NCBI RefSeq assembly: GCF_020283565.1
Contig: NC_060060.1
Span: 14,632,001 to 14,696,000 of the forward strand
Source of the DNA: Trifolium pratense
Lineage: Eukaryota; Streptophyta; Magnoliopsida; Fabales; Fabaceae
Direction of reading: 5' to 3'
DNA length: 64,000 bases
In this document: positions 1 to 12,257 of the stretch, one piece after another
How the letters are laid out: each line of letters begins with the position of its first letter
How positions within the stretch are numbered: position 1 is the stretch's first letter
The notes under the pieces: model-generated
Databases searched by the model: none
Seen by the model: the letters and a program-made list of their open reading frames with translations, nothing else
What the model was told of the DNA's origin: nothing
Made by a program: the position numbers and the translations under genes

Positions 1-777
1 AATCTTTATCCCTTAACAAATCACTAATACTTTGCCTTGTAAAAAAACACATTTGACCATTAACCAGATTTTGTGTTTTGGTGTGCTGCTGCTGGTGACC
101 AAGTTTCATACTCTACCAAATGATTATAATCCTTCACTACCTGATCTTTGGTCATATAGCCGTGAGATAAGTCTGGTACTCTATTAAGAAAAGAAGAAAA
201 TTCCCTTCCTTATTACTTCATATTTTATTTTATTTTGTTTGATAATTTCAAATGGCATGTCAGTTTCCATGTCAAGAAGAAAGAGTTATCCAAAAATTTC
301 ACTTATTGTACTTCTGTTTGGATTTTGAGTCCGTGGGTTGGGACAGTAATTTCATTCTGTCTCGTCTGTTGGTAAGATCACTGTCTGGCAACCCTTTCAA
401 ACTTGTTTTAATATCACTGCTAATTACTCAATCCAGGTGGAATTATTAGAATAAATGCACAATACTGTTACTTCTAAGGCATCGTTAAATGAATAAAACA
501 AATACTCGGTTCACTGTCAACTTTACTAGGTGTCTTTCTGCTCTGTGGGCACAAAAAATACCAAGGTGGGACAGTTTTTGTTGAAAATCAATCTGTATCA
601 CTCTCAAGTCTCAATCTAATCATCATTTGTCCTATCAAAACTGTTGTACAAAAAATAAATTACAAGGTACATCAACTATGGATTACCCTTTCTTATCTAG
701 GAGATGCCCTAGGTTTGTAATCCGATTCACGGTTATTGATTGTTGACCATGTCTATTACTAACCTTGTCAGAGTAGT
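1..777. other. Intergenic, 3' flank of PUR2
   Basis: No gene is recognised here. The short open frame at 252-449 resembles no family I know and has no splice context. The right edge is the 3' untranslated side of the minus-strand PUR2 gene, whose stop codon lies at 778-780. Confidence 0.5.
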
Positions 778-3410
778 TTACACCTTTGTGGCATGTTTCT
801 GAGGAAGGGCTCTCCACCCAATATCTCGGCGATAGAAGCCTCCTGGCCATTTAACATTTTCAACAGCTTGATAAGCTCGATCACGTGCCTCTTCAAGATC
901 ATTTCCCTTGGCAGTAGCCCCAAGAACACGCCCCCCAGTTGCAATAAATCTTCCTTCAGAATCAAAAGCAGTTCCAGCATGGAATATCTTGATACCTGGA
1001 GCAACAAGCTCAGCTTCTTCAAGGTTTTCAATTATAGTTCCCTTCTCATATGAACCAGGATATCCTTTACTTGCCATTACCACAACCATAGCAGACCCGG
1101 GAGACCAATCCAGTGATACACCACTCAACTCTCCCCTGCAAGCTGCAAGCAGAACTTGCACCAAATCAGACTCCAACCGAACCATCAAGACCTGTGTAAA
1201 ATTCCAAAAGGAAAAACGATATGCATAAGTTATAATAGCTTCAATTTAGTAACATAAAACATAGTGTTAAATAATGTGATCAGCTGTTATCAAATGTTAT
1301 ACCCCCTTTGTTTTGCAAATAAAATAATGATGTTTGGTTGGTGTGTGTTACTCAAATATGATAAAAGTTATGCGTGTGAAATAATATAAGATGAAAGGTT
1401 TGAAAGTGTTGGATATCAATTTGAAAACCAAATGGAGATGACCCCAAAAAAAGAAAATTTAACATTCAAGCATTATAGACATCAAAGTCACCACATTTTT
1501 CAAAAGAATAATAAAGAGAAATTACGTTACACCAACATATCTAAACTACCGACTGTGCTTTGTGTATCTATGAGAACACTATGAATTCCTAACACAATTT
1601 CTTGTCACCAATGCCTTCGTAGTTTTAACCTTTTACAGAGTATTTAAGGGTTAAGTAATAAGTACGTAAGTTAGAAACTGCATCTTATGATTTAACTGAC
1701 CTGGCACTCTGGATCACCAAATCGCACGTTGTACTCAATTAACTTAGGCATGCCAGATTTCTTCTCGATCATAAGCCCAGCATATAAAACACCAATAAAC
1801 TTGCAACCTTCTGCAGACATTCCTTTTACGGTTGGCATGATAATAGAATCCATTACTATAGATTGAAGTTCCTTGGTTAATATAGGAGCAGGAGAGTATG
1901 CACCCATGCCGCCAGTATTTGGCCCTGTGTCACCATCACCAACTCTCTTGTGGTCCTGAGCAGATTCTAATGGAATTGCATTTTCTCCATCAACCAAAGC
2001 AAAAAAAGACACTTCTTCTCCTTCTAAAAATTCCTCAACAATGACACGACAACCTGCAGAACCAAAATCACCCTTCACCAGCATTGAATCAACTGCTTCA
2101 TATGCTTCTTCCAGTGTCATGGCAACAGTAACTCCTTTACCAGCAGCCAATCCATCTGCTTTGACAACAATCGGCACTCCTTCTTCTTGAATATATTGCT
2201 TTGCAGCAGATGGGTCTGTAAACGTTTTGTACTGCACTAATAAGTCATTTATAAGTAAATACTATGACAAAAACCTGGAAGCAAAATAAACAAGCAGTGA
2301 AGAACACCATGTACAGGGAATAAATAGGACAAATAAGGAAAAACATGATGTCTCCATTAATTATCACATGAATCATTTCTCAAAAGTCAAAACTATATCC
2401 CGACGTGAATAAATAGAACGATAAAGAGACGAGACAAGTAGACAGTTTTAATTAAGATACCAGGAAAATATCATATAAGCTTGTTATAAGATACCATACA
2501 TACATGAAGGAAACATTCGCAAATATCATTCGAATAGAACAAGGCTCAATCTTGTACCAAAAAAAAAAAAAACAAGGTTCAATCATTAATATGTTTGATG
2601 AAAACCAGAACAAGAAAACAGACCTTGGCAGTTGGAATATTGTACTTGTCGCACAAATGCTTCATGAAATTCTTAGAACCTTCTAGAGCAGCAGCCTCTG
2701 CAGAAGGACCAAAAGTTGGGATTCCAGCCTTACCTAAATAATTTGATAAACCTGCAACAAGCGGAGCCTCAGGTCCCACAACAACTAGCCCCACCCCCCG
2801 CTCCCGACAAAATGACTCTACAGCTGCACCATCATAAACATCGAGTTCTGAGATGCACGTCGCATTTCCTGAGCTGGCAATTCCTGCATTGCCGGGAGCA
2901 CATAATACACTTTCACACGACGGTGATCGTTGCAACGCATAGCAAAGTGCATGTTCACGTCCCCCTCCACCAATAACCAGAACAACCACCTTTTCTTCTA
3001 AGAAATAAGCAACAAAAACAAAAGTACAAGCAATAAAGTTAGTATACAATTCATACTCATATATATAACACATTTAACCGTTTTCGCTCTGAATTAATAA
3101 CAAAAAACCGGTAAGATTAAACAATATACAATAATACAAAAGGGAATTAAAAGATTGATTAAAAGCAATGCTTACTAGAATTGTTTTTTGTATCAACCCC
3201 AACAGAAGCTGATTGCTCTGAACTCTGAGCAACACAATTCAAAACACTTCGGAATGAGCTCGAATGCGAATTACACAAACTAAAACTATGATCAGTGAAG
3301 CTCAAATTGAAGGTCTTTAATAAGTGAGTAGAAGATTTGTGAAAAGTAAAATTGTTTCTGAACCCAAGTGGCTTAGAAAATCCAACATTGAAAGTAGTGG
3401 TGCAAGACAT
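778..3410 (-). CDS. PUR2: Phosphoribosylamine-glycine ligase (GAR synthetase), plastid/mitochondrion-targeted
   Basis: This enzyme joins phosphoribosylamine and glycine using ATP, the second step of de novo purine synthesis, which in plants runs in organelles. Four coding exons join in frame: 3410-3176, 2997-2624, 2231-1701 and 1191-778, giving about 517 residues, close to the roughly 530 of the Arabidopsis enzyme. Residues 1 to about 75 are rich in Ser, Thr and Phe, with few acidic residues, and look like a transit peptide. The mature part opens with [15 protein letters not shown], the N-terminal nucleotide-fold motif. The ATP-grasp domain shows [10 protein letters not shown] (about 227-236) and [17 protein letters not shown] (about 301-317). 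The C-terminal region continues through the GGRVLGATA segment. All exon borders have GT-AG sites and phases agree. The start is the first ATG before the transit peptide. Plants carry GAR synthetase as a single-function enzyme, as seen here. No sign of damage. Confidence 0.95.
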
Positions 3411-4657
3411 TGTACTACCTGTTAAAAAATTACAAACTTTTAGAAAATGAAGTAATCGAATTTACAGAATCAGAATTAGTTAGCGTTATAAGAAAGAAAA
3501 ATCATAGAATGAGGTAGAGGTGTTTGATTAGGATAAAAATAAGAAGAATAATAAAAAGGATTAGGGTTTAGGATTGCACGAACAGAGAAATTGTGAGAGG
3601 ATGAGTGGAGAAGTTGTGATTGCGAAGTTGAAGAAGGGAGGACGTGAGAGAAAACTTGTGAGTTGTGAGCGAGAGAGAGAGAGAGGTTGGGAGAGAAGTT
3701 GAGAGGACGGTTGTGGTGGTGAGAGAAGAGGAAGACGGGGCGAGAACCGGCGGTGCCGCGCTGAGGCCTGAGAGTGAGTGAGGTTTGCGGCGCTGAGAGA
3801 AAAAGATTACTATTTTACTAACTTTTTTAAAAATCTATTATATAAAAATAATAAAAACTGTTTTTTGAATGTAAATGAAATATATTTTTTTTACCAATAC
3901 AAAATGATATTTACTCATTTAAATTGATGTAATATTGTAATACATAAAATACTATCAATATTCAATAGTTGAAAATATAAAAGATGAATTTACGAACAAA
4001 CTCACAAAATTTAAGTCATACAACAGCAAAATGCATACTACAAATAATATGATAAATCATTGATTGGGGTATGCAATTGATTGAAAGAACACCCAACAAT
4101 ACAGAAAATTAAATAGCGCCGCACAAGATGACGGAAAATACATAAAATCAAATATATAGCCACAGTTTTCGCACTGTGTTTATGGATCTTTTATTGAATT
4201 GTTTAGATTACAATTGTCAAATAATTATATTGTGGTATAAACTAATTTAACTGTTGAAATTGAAACTTTTTCGACCGCATCAAATCTGACTCCCTTGAAT
4301 TTCATTGTTGTGCCTTGTATCTCATTTTTTATGTCCGATTAATGAGAAAATCGAAGAAAGCATAACATTTTGTTTGTGTAATTATAAAAGGTTAAATTTA
4401 TTTATTTTTCCAAACGAAAGAAACATCCAAAATATTGCTACAATAGAGAATTATGTGGAATGATCAAAACAACTAAATATCTCGTTTTTATGAAGTCCTG
4501 AGTTTTTTTTATGACACAAAGACTTTGAACCTGACAAGACTTTGTTAACACCAATGAACTTAACTATTGAATTGAAGATGTGTATTTGTTAGTTTTGTAA
4601 ATTCTGTTATATAATGTGAAAAATATTTAGAAGTGTGATTAAAAATGAATTTGTGTA

Positions 4658-4660
<3 letters not shown>
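3411..4660. promoter_or_regulatory. PUR2 upstream region
   Basis: On the minus strand this is the leader and promoter side of PUR2. About 3600-3790 is strongly G/A-rich on the plus strand with a short GAGA run near 3673-3684, so the transcript would carry CT-rich sequence, common in plant leaders. Further out the sequence is plain AT-rich with no gene recognised. No TATA box is called. Confidence 0.35.

Positions 4661-4735
<75 letters not shown>
4661..4735. repeat. (TA)n microsatellite, about 75 bp
   Basis: An uninterrupted TA dinucleotide run downstream of the minus-strand UMAMIT gene. Likely length-variable. Confidence 0.95.
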
Positions 4736-4738
<3 letters not shown>

Positions 4739-5075
4739 CAGAGAGTCAAGACCCCTCATTAAGCAATGCCTGAGTAAATTTTCAGAAGTTCAAAAATTTG
4801 TTTTGGGATAAAATTGAAGTGAATGAAAAAAATTAAAATAAAATAGACAACAGTGTAACACCACTCCAGGAATAAAAGGAATTGAAATGTCCTTATAAGT
4901 TCAAAATAATATTAACATATACTTCACGAAACATACTTACATGTTACCAAGACAAAACAACTACTACGCTTGCAAAGGTTAGGCTTCGTATATTTACTCT
5001 TCTCGGCCTAGACTCCATTTGTTGGAAGCCTCGTGTACTGGACATCTGGACCGTCCTTTTATTGACATTCTATGA

Positions 5076-8000
5076 TTATATATGATCTTTTTCGTGTACA
5101 CCTTTTTCACGAATAAATGGTTCAGAGACCCAAGTATCATTAGAAGTTATAATTCCAACAGTTGCCTGTTTTTCTTTATAGGAAGCCCAGGTAACAGTAT
5201 AAAGACCAGCAATGATCAAAGATCCGCCTATGATACTGTTATCAAGTGAATTATAAAAATAAGAACAATAATTAAGAAATTACTTGTGATAACATGATTT
5301 TTAGAATGCATGCTATAATAGAAAGAGGAAAAACTTCATTAATGTTAACCAGAAAGTCCTCTTATTAAGTCCTATCTTGTAAAAATTGTCTCTAGAAAAA
5401 AAGTGGTTCATTGCAGTTTTTCATTTCTTGTTTCAAAATCTTGCCCTTTGCAGTTTGTGAATAGGTTTGTAGAATGCACCAAACAATCAATAACTTGAAG
5501 TAAAAGGAGGTATTTGTACTATACCTTCCCAAGTAAATTGGACTTCCAAGGAATATCTGAGACAATAAGGCAGAAAAACCAGGTTGCAGTGGATTGTAAA
5601 GGGAAACTAAAGCTGGCCCTAATATCTTGTTGCACCAACTAATGACTCCATAGTTAAAGGCAGATGCAATAGTTCCCTGAACGAATAAGACAAAATAAGC
5701 ACATAAGATGCATCAAGTATACTACCTATTTTTCTTAATACTATGTGATAATTGATAGCAGTGAAATAGAACATGCCTTATAACATGTGAATGTTTTGCA
5801 TAAACTTGTTTCGTGATTTTGAGGATTTTTTCTCTAAAACTAGCCAAGAAAGCCGGTGGCTAATAAGGATTCATGAAATAGAATGGACCAAATGATCTTA
5901 CAACAGCAATAGCTAATAAGGATTCATGATATTGGAGATTGATATAAAATCACAGTAACTCACAGCATAAACAACAGCAAGTATTTCTGATTGTGTCAAA
6001 ATCCAATCACTTGATAAATCAGTCATGAATAACGAGACAACCGCCATTAGTACAACTCCAAAGAAGAATGAATAAGCCGTGACAGATAGATTTGCAGGAT
6101 ACTTTTTCAATACTGGTGCCTGAAAATAATTAACGAAATAAATTAAACTTGTCGATAATATCACAAATTAAAAAAAACCAAAGAGATAACAAAGGAAGAC
6201 CTATGAAAAGCATGGTTATTACACTGACTTTAGATAGTGATTCACTGTAACTAATTGAGATTCAAGACGATATTCATCGATCGAGTTTAATCTAGTATCG
6301 ATTGAAGATACGACTCACATGTATCGTAAAATCCTGCTAACCACACTATCAAGGCACTTAAAGAATTAAAAAATTTCATGTAATTGATGCAACAAAAAGG
6401 ATACATACCAGAATGGTTAAGAAAGCAGCCATGCACATACAGTTCCCTATCAAGAACACAACTCCAAGTTCAAAATTATCAAATCCAAGATCCTTTAAAC
6501 CACTGATTAACCATCCAGAAGGCTCTGGCTGACTACTGTCACTTATTTCATTTTGTGGTATAATGACCAATTCTGTATATCCTATCAATGATGGGCCGCG
6601 ATACAAAACCATCAACACTGCGCCCAAAACACATATAAGAGTTCCTCCAACCTTTGCCAGACCCTCAAAACTCTTCAAATTTACTCTTTCTACACTGCAT
6701 ACATAATAAGTTTATTAAGCTATGCCATTACTTTGGACCTATTAATACTTATTTGAGCTTATCGACTAACATACACACTTGTATGACTGTTTGAAAGAAC
6801 TTATGGAAACAGCTTCTGACATATCCATGAGTTATTTTCAGATAAATTATAGCAAATGCATAAAAGACTCAAGGTGGAAATTGGTAAGAGTGAAACTTAA
6901 TTACCCCATGATTACGGCAAAGAGAAAGGTAAAGACAGGAATAGCTGGCTGTAATGCAGCAGCATAAGTTGGATTAGTATAACTTAAACCAATAAGAAAC
7001 AATAGCTGGTTTCCAAATATCCTGATAATAAATCAACAAGAAGAAAACATCACAAGCATCAATAAAACACTAGCATTTGCATATAATAAAAATAGGAAAT
7101 AATATGCTATTACAAGGACCTTACCCGGTTAATCCAAGAAAGAAGAATGACATCAATAGTTGCTTAGTAATGGGAGGCCTTGTCTGTCTACAGTCACATA
7201 AAAGTGTCATGAGTAGGATACTCACACAAGTCACATATAAATGTTCTGTCATTAGATGTGATTCGTTATAGGACAACTCTAGCATAGTTAACTCAACCTA
7301 AAGCACAAAGTTGACTTGGTTTCCATGACTTTCAAGCCTTCAACCAAGCCATGATTGCCAAACAGTGTTGGAGTATTATGCATAATCCAAACTCATTAGT
7401 GTCACAAATCTTCAAAGCGAGGTACTTACCTGAAGCTAATCTTGGGTATAATCCAAGTTATGCGTGGAGGAGTATGTGGATTGAAAGACAAGTTATTTTA
7501 CGTGGTTGTAGGTGGATTATAGGTGACGGAAGCAAGGTTAATGTGATGAATCCAGCAAATGGGTGTGTGCACCTCAAGTTCCAGGTCTGTACAACTTACA
7601 TGTGAATCAGTGAATGATTTAATGATTGAGGGTGAAAGAATGTGGGATGTTGTTAAATTAAAGGAACTATTTAGTGAGGATATTGTGAAGGAGATTACTA
7701 GAGTACCTATATTACAAGAAGTGCAAGAGGATAAGTTAATCTGGGATCATGTCATAATGGTATATATTCTGTTAAAACAGGTTATAAATGTATGATGAAG
7801 GAGTCTACAGCTGCTATCCAAACTGGTGCAGAAGCAAACTGGTCCGCAATTTGGCGAATTAATGCTCCCCCAAAAACGCATCACATTATTTGGCGTATTT
7901 GCAAGGGATGTTTACCAACGAGTACTAGATTAATTCAAAGGCCAGTAGACTGTTCCCCCAATTTCCCTTACTGTAATGAAGAACTAGAAGAGTAAATGCA

Positions 8001-9286
8001 CGTGTTTTTCAAGTGCAGACAGATTCGTGAAAGCTGGTCTGTTGCGGGATTGAATGGTGTGGGGCAGCAGAGATTACCGAGATACAACACGATAGCAGAA
8101 TTGTTGTTTGCTGTTTGTAGGGAGGAAAACATCAATGTGGCAGGTCGGGTGGCAGTTCATCTTTGGTGTCTTGGGCAAAATTGCAACGACAAGGTGTGGA
8201 ATGATTATACGATGAACGTGTTGGGTATGTGCTTGTAATTGTCTTTGTTAGTAAGTAGTTATGCGCGCACGTATGTGTGGCCTAGTGAAGCCGAGCCTGG
8301 CGAGGCCAAGTAAGGCCTAAGCCTTGTTTTTGTAACAAACTATTGTAGCTGCCTATATAAGGCATTGTTGTCGTGGAATAAGATGAGGATTACACTTTGA
8401 AACTAACAAGTGGTATCAGAGCCTGGTCCCCGGCGCGGTACAGGTTGGACAACTATCCTTCTCCATGTGGCAAAGCTGTTGTGCAGCTCGACAAGTGCAG
8501 AATGAAGAGCAAAGTTCAACATAAAACAGAAGCATTTCGAGGTGGGAGAAACCGCAGGAGGGGTAGCTTAAATGCAACGTTGATGCCAGATTTTATGACA
8601 ATTTGAATATAACGACCGCGGCTTGTTGTTTTCGCGATAATAATGGTCAATTTACTCTAGCTCAAACGTCATGGAAGCGATGCACTCTCTCAGTCATTGA
8701 AGGAGAAGGTGTGGCTCTCCTTCAAGCAATCAAGTTGGCAGTGCAGCAAGGATATAGCAGAGTGGTGTTTGAAAGTGATTCACAGACATTGATGAAAAGT
8801 ATTTATGCCAAGCACACTGGAGGTTCAGAATTTAGTTCAATTATCTATACTATTAAGATCTTTGTTAGTTTCTTTCCCAAACTTTGAAGTTAAGTTTATT
8901 AGGAAACAAACAAATTCGGTCGCTCATACGTTTGCAAGGGCGGCCAATTCTTTGGCTAGTCACCGTATATTACTATGTACATAGCAATATAGTAAATACA
9001 TCGATACTTACTAAGGTTAATTTAGTAAAATTATCTAATGAAACAGGAAGTATAGAAAGAAAAGAAAAGGAAAAATTAATTAAAAGCGGATCATGGCTAA
9101 CCTTTCTTTGAAGAAAGCTATGGGAGAAATAATGAAGAGAGCAAGAAGATCCCTATAGAAGCAGAAAACAAGTTGGTTGACTCCAACATTAAGGGCCACT
9201 TTTGTAATAACATGGTAACCACCATATAATAGTTGCACAACTGCCATGCCAAAATGAGCCTTCCATGTGTCATCCCCCATTGCCAT
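5076..9286 (-). CDS. WAT1-related / UMAMIT (EamA) transporter, copy A
   Basis: A membrane transporter of the plant drug/metabolite family (two EamA domains, normally ten membrane helices; relatives move amino acids or auxin). Seven exons join in frame: 9286-9102, 7187-7125, 7021-6905, 6694-6409, 6119-5964, 5676-5525 and 5235-5076, giving about 372 residues. Family hallmarks are visible: [12 protein letters not shown] near the N-terminus, [20 protein letters not shown] at the exon 2-3 join, and in exon 6 the second EamA block containing [15 protein letters not shown]. It closely resembles Arabidopsis At4g19185-type WAT1-related proteins from memory. The next ATG at 9280 corresponds to the start of copy B and is an equally good start. 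Intron 1 is 1.9 kb because a LINE fragment lies in it, antisense to the gene, but every exon and splice site is intact, so it is probably functional. The substrate cannot be read from sequence. Confidence 0.9.
8219..8408 (+). mobile_element. Short LTR of an LTR/TRIM-like retroelement nested in the LINE
   Basis: A 190-bp stretch starting TGTTGGG and ending CTAACA, with a TATATAAGG-type box at about 8353. It is followed after two bases by a perfect 12-base primer-binding site for initiator methionine tRNA. It sits exactly where the LINE reading breaks between its zf-RVT and RNase H parts. No second LTR is seen before the LINE resumes near 8465-8545, so the element is deleted after its 5' end. 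Confidence 0.75.
8411..8422 (+). other. Retroelement primer-binding site (initiator Met tRNA)
   Basis: TGGTATCAGAGC, the exact complement of the 3' end of plant initiator methionine tRNA, two bases after the LTR end. Confidence 0.9.
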
Positions 9287-9620
9287 ATCACAAGATTCAC
9301 AACTATCTATCAATGTTCCTCTCTGCAATTCCTAAGTCCAAACCAAACAATATATGATTTGGTTTGGTTGGTTTGTTTGAAATAGTTTTGGTTGGCTTTA
9401 ATTTTGATCAACTTTCTGAGTTAAGAAAATCTCCCATCTTATCTATGGCCTTTGACTTTGCCATGTGATTGTTGGCTTGTTACTTAGCCAAATGAATTAA
9501 AAGTGATTAATTATGAATTATATTAGTATTGAATTTGACAGATAGTACATCAATTTGATCCTAATGCTGCCAAAGCTGAAAAGGACAATAAAATAAACGC
9601 ATATTTCTGATACATTAAAT

Positions 9621-10591
9621 TAGAGTTGGGTATTTGGGCTAGTCCGCCCCGTTTAACCCGCCCCACATAAACTCGCATATTAAACGGGCGAACAAGCCCG
9701 TCGAAAAATATAAACGGGTTATAATATTAAGCCTGAGTCCGGTCCGCATAATATTACAAAAAAAAATAAAAAATCACTTTTTTCAAAAAAATAAACTAAA
9801 TTAGTAAAATATTAATATAATGAAAGCTTAAAAAAATATATTATTAATAATTTTATGTTATAACATATAAATTGTAACTAACAAATAAAAATAAATAAAG
9901 TTTGTGATATCAATGAGTTTATATATCTTCTCTTTGTAAGTAATGCAACTAAAATCAAATTCAACTGATTCTTATCGTCATTTTTGTACCGTCCATTTTA
10001 GTGAGAAAATTTTTCTACCTGTACCCAAAAAAGCATAAAAAGATTAATAGATTCAACTTAACTAAATCGCATCAAGGTAACCAAATTATTCAAAACATAA
10101 TAGCGGAAAATACCCCCAAGAAAAATAACTACTCATTTGGACATGTATCTTTTAAATACTAGCAAATGTATATACAGCTAAGTCAGAGTAAAATATAGTG
10201 AAAAAGAACAAAAGATTATAAGTAGAAGAACATGCCTGAATCGTGATGTTTTGTGTTGTTGTCTACTTGATTAAAATTGGAGTGTGTTGTTGCTTTTTAT
10301 AATTAGGGTTTAGACTAAGTCTTTTTTTTTTTGTGGTTAAAAAAGTTAAATTTAGACATGGACCAAGTTATTTATATCTGATAAATTTTGTAATTAATTA
10401 TATATAAAAAAGAAGGCGGGCCACGGGCTAACCCGCGAACCCGCGGATTTAACCCGCATAACCTGTGGTTTTAACGGTCCAACCCACACGGGCAAAAATG
10501 TAAACGGGCCAAAAAAAATTGGTCTTAAGTTCGTGCGGGCTGCGGGTTAAACGGGTCGCCCCGCGGACCTTGGTCCGTATACCCGGCTCTA
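9621..10591. mobile_element. hAT-like non-autonomous transposon, 971 bp
   Basis: The ends are inverted: it begins TAGAGTTGGGTAT and finishes ATACCCGGCTCTA. It is flanked by a perfect 8-bp duplication CATTAAAT at 9613-9620 and 10592-10599. An 8-bp duplication and TAGAG-type ends fit the hAT superfamily. About 130 bp at the left end and 160 bp at the right end are GC-rich, with repeated AACGGG and AACCCGC words; the interior is AT-rich. No transposase is seen, so it must have been moved in trans. Confidence 0.85.
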
Positions 10592-10769
10592 CATTAAATG
10601 TATTATTCACTATAAAAAATGGACACCAAATTATAATATTTTAATATTTAGAGATATATTTTCAAATTTTGAAAAATGATAGGGACCAATTTGTAATTTT
10701 TTGAAAATATAGAGAAATTTTCAATATTTATTATATGAAAATATACGGGAATCGATTTGAATATATATA

Positions 10770-11099
10770 GGGTGCGTTTGATTCGTAAAACAGTAAGAAT
10801 TGGACAGAACAGCACAGGACAGAACAAGATAATACATGACAGGACAAAACTGTACCGGAGAGATATAGTGCGATAATATTTTTATATTCGATAATAAAAT
10901 GGGTACTTTCGTATTTTTTATAGTTGTACTGTGGACAAAAAGTTGTCCTGTGGTTTAGTGAGGGACAAAAAATCTTGTTCTTGTCCTGTCCCTTGCTACC
11001 TAATTTGTCCAGTCCTATAATCAGTTTCAAATCAAACAGGGTACAACAACAAAAGTTGTCCAGTCCAGTCCCATGTTTTTTAGCAGATCAAACGCACCC
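10770..11099. mobile_element. Tourist-like MITE, 330 bp
   Basis: Inverted ends GGGTGCGTTTGAT and ATCAAACGCACCC, with ATA on both sides as a probable 3-bp target duplication. Internal repeats of GGACAGAACA/TTGTCC(A/T)GTCC type make much of it foldback. No coding capacity. PIF/Harbinger-type MITE by its ends; the superfamily is inferred. Confidence 0.75.
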
Positions 11100-11206
11100 A
11101 TAGTGATCAATTTTTTTTTTTGTGTGTGAGCCACCGTGATACTATTGACTAGAGGTTCGACCATATTTACAACTACCTATATGAACCAATACAAGTATTA
11201 AAAGTG

Positions 11207-11938
11207 GAAGTTTTCTCTCCCGATCCCCGCATTTCTTTTCTACTCCTGAATTTTCGTTTTTGTCCTTGGGGTACTGCGGTTTATACGAACCGAATTTTTT
11301 TGTCATGCTAAAAAATTTCGGTTAATATAAACCGAAATATTGTGTTCCATTTATTTTTTTTCCAGATTTCCTGCATAAATTCTGCATGAGACCCTCAGCT
11401 TCCACAATTTATTTGAAATATTAAACGATGTTCGATTTGAGTAAACGACCACTCGTTGGAAAGCTTAGGGTATCAAGAATACAAATATAATTTTTGTTTT
11501 GAGGGTTAACTATCCAATTGGTTCAGTTTGACCAAAAAATGGGTACTGGTACAGAAACAGAGCAGAAACTTTTTTCAAACTTGTAGGTAGATTTTCTCAT
11601 ATTATACTTAATGAAATTTAACAATCCCGGTGTCAATCTTGTAGTAAATTTTGTATTCTTTACACTAGATTAAAAATCATTAGCACAAGACTTATATTCA
11701 GAGAGATATGCTAAATTTACCACAGGTAGCTCTACACGAATTTTCACATAAATCTTCTCAAACACGAGGGGTAAATTTATATTATTTCGATTTATATAAA
11801 CCAATTTTTTTTTCCATGTTTAAAAATTTCGGTTTGTAGAAACCAAAATAAGTTGGGCAAATTTTTTCAAACCGCAAGAGGCAAAATGAGATTTTTGGGG
11901 GGTATAAAAGAAAGGCGGGGGTCGGGAGAGAAAACTTC
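11207..11938. mobile_element. Mutator-like MITE, 732 bp
   Basis: Inverted ends GAAGTTTTCTCTCCCGA and its reverse complement enclose AT-rich sequence with paired CGGTTTATA/AAACCGAA words. It is flanked by TTAAAAGTG (11198-11206) and TTAAAAGTC (11939-11947), a 9-bp duplication with one mismatch, as for Mutator-like elements. It ends about 430 bp before the Cdc24-like start codon and may contribute to that promoter. Confidence 0.7.
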
Positions 11939-12098
11939 TTAAAAGTCAGGATAAAATTGTAGAGTTTCAACATATTAGTCCAGTTTGGAACGTAGCTTCT
12001 GAAACCAATTTGTATTCTACCTTCCAATTTTTCCATTTTTGCCCTTGGTTAAAAACTTCGGAGCGCATTTTTCGAAGTCTTTTTAGTTCAAATTCTGA

Positions 12099-12226
12099 AA
12101 ATTTTGGAAAATACATTCTGAATTTTTTCTCCAAGGCAAAAAAAATTCGGAAAAACGTTCCGAAATTTTTAACAAAGGGCAAAAATGAAATTTTGGAAAA
12201 TACATTCTGAATTTTTTCTCCAAGCC
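12099..12226 (+). repeat. Two direct copies of a ~37-bp motif
   Basis: The segment TTTTGGAAAATACATTCTGA and its continuation to CTCCAAG appears near 12099-12135 and again near 12190-12226, about 91 bp apart, just upstream of the Cdc24-like gene. Confidence 0.7.
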
Positions 12227-12244
12227 ACTTAGCCCAACCCATTA

Positions 12245-12257
12245 TTTCCCGCCAAAA
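12245..12257 (+). promoter_or_regulatory. E2F-type promoter site
   Basis: TTTCCCGCCAAAA is a perfect match to the consensus E2F/DP site (TTTSSCGC). It lies about 110 bp upstream of the ATG of the Cdc24-like gene. E2F sites in plants mark S-phase and DNA replication genes, which agrees with the assigned function. Seen directly; use in vivo is inferred. Confidence 0.65.

Larger units (their letters stand above)
7290..8985 (+). mobile_element. 5'-truncated LINE (L1-type) fragment in intron 1 of UMAMIT copy A
   Basis: Decayed C-terminal half of a plant LINE ORF2. From 7315 the peptide includes [20 protein letters not shown], the conserved segment after the reverse transcriptase. Near 7840-8215 comes the zinc-finger-like zf-RVT part ([20 protein letters not shown], then a stop after CNEELEE). 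From about 8545 an RNase H-like domain follows ([12 protein letters not shown], then [13 protein letters not shown]). Stops and frame jumps break it, so it is dead. The segment between zf-RVT and RNase H is interrupted by a short LTR plus primer-binding site (8219-8422). The 5' half of ORF2, with the reverse transcriptase core, is absent. Right and left ends are approximate. Confidence 0.85.

Noticed and set aside
908..1228. Plus-strand open frames over the PUR2 exons
   Set aside because: Shadows of the minus-strand PUR2 coding sequence, which has full domain support.
5076..9286. UMAMIT copy A as a pseudogene broken by the LINE
   Set aside because: The insertion lies wholly in intron 1, and all seven exons join in frame with GT-AG sites.
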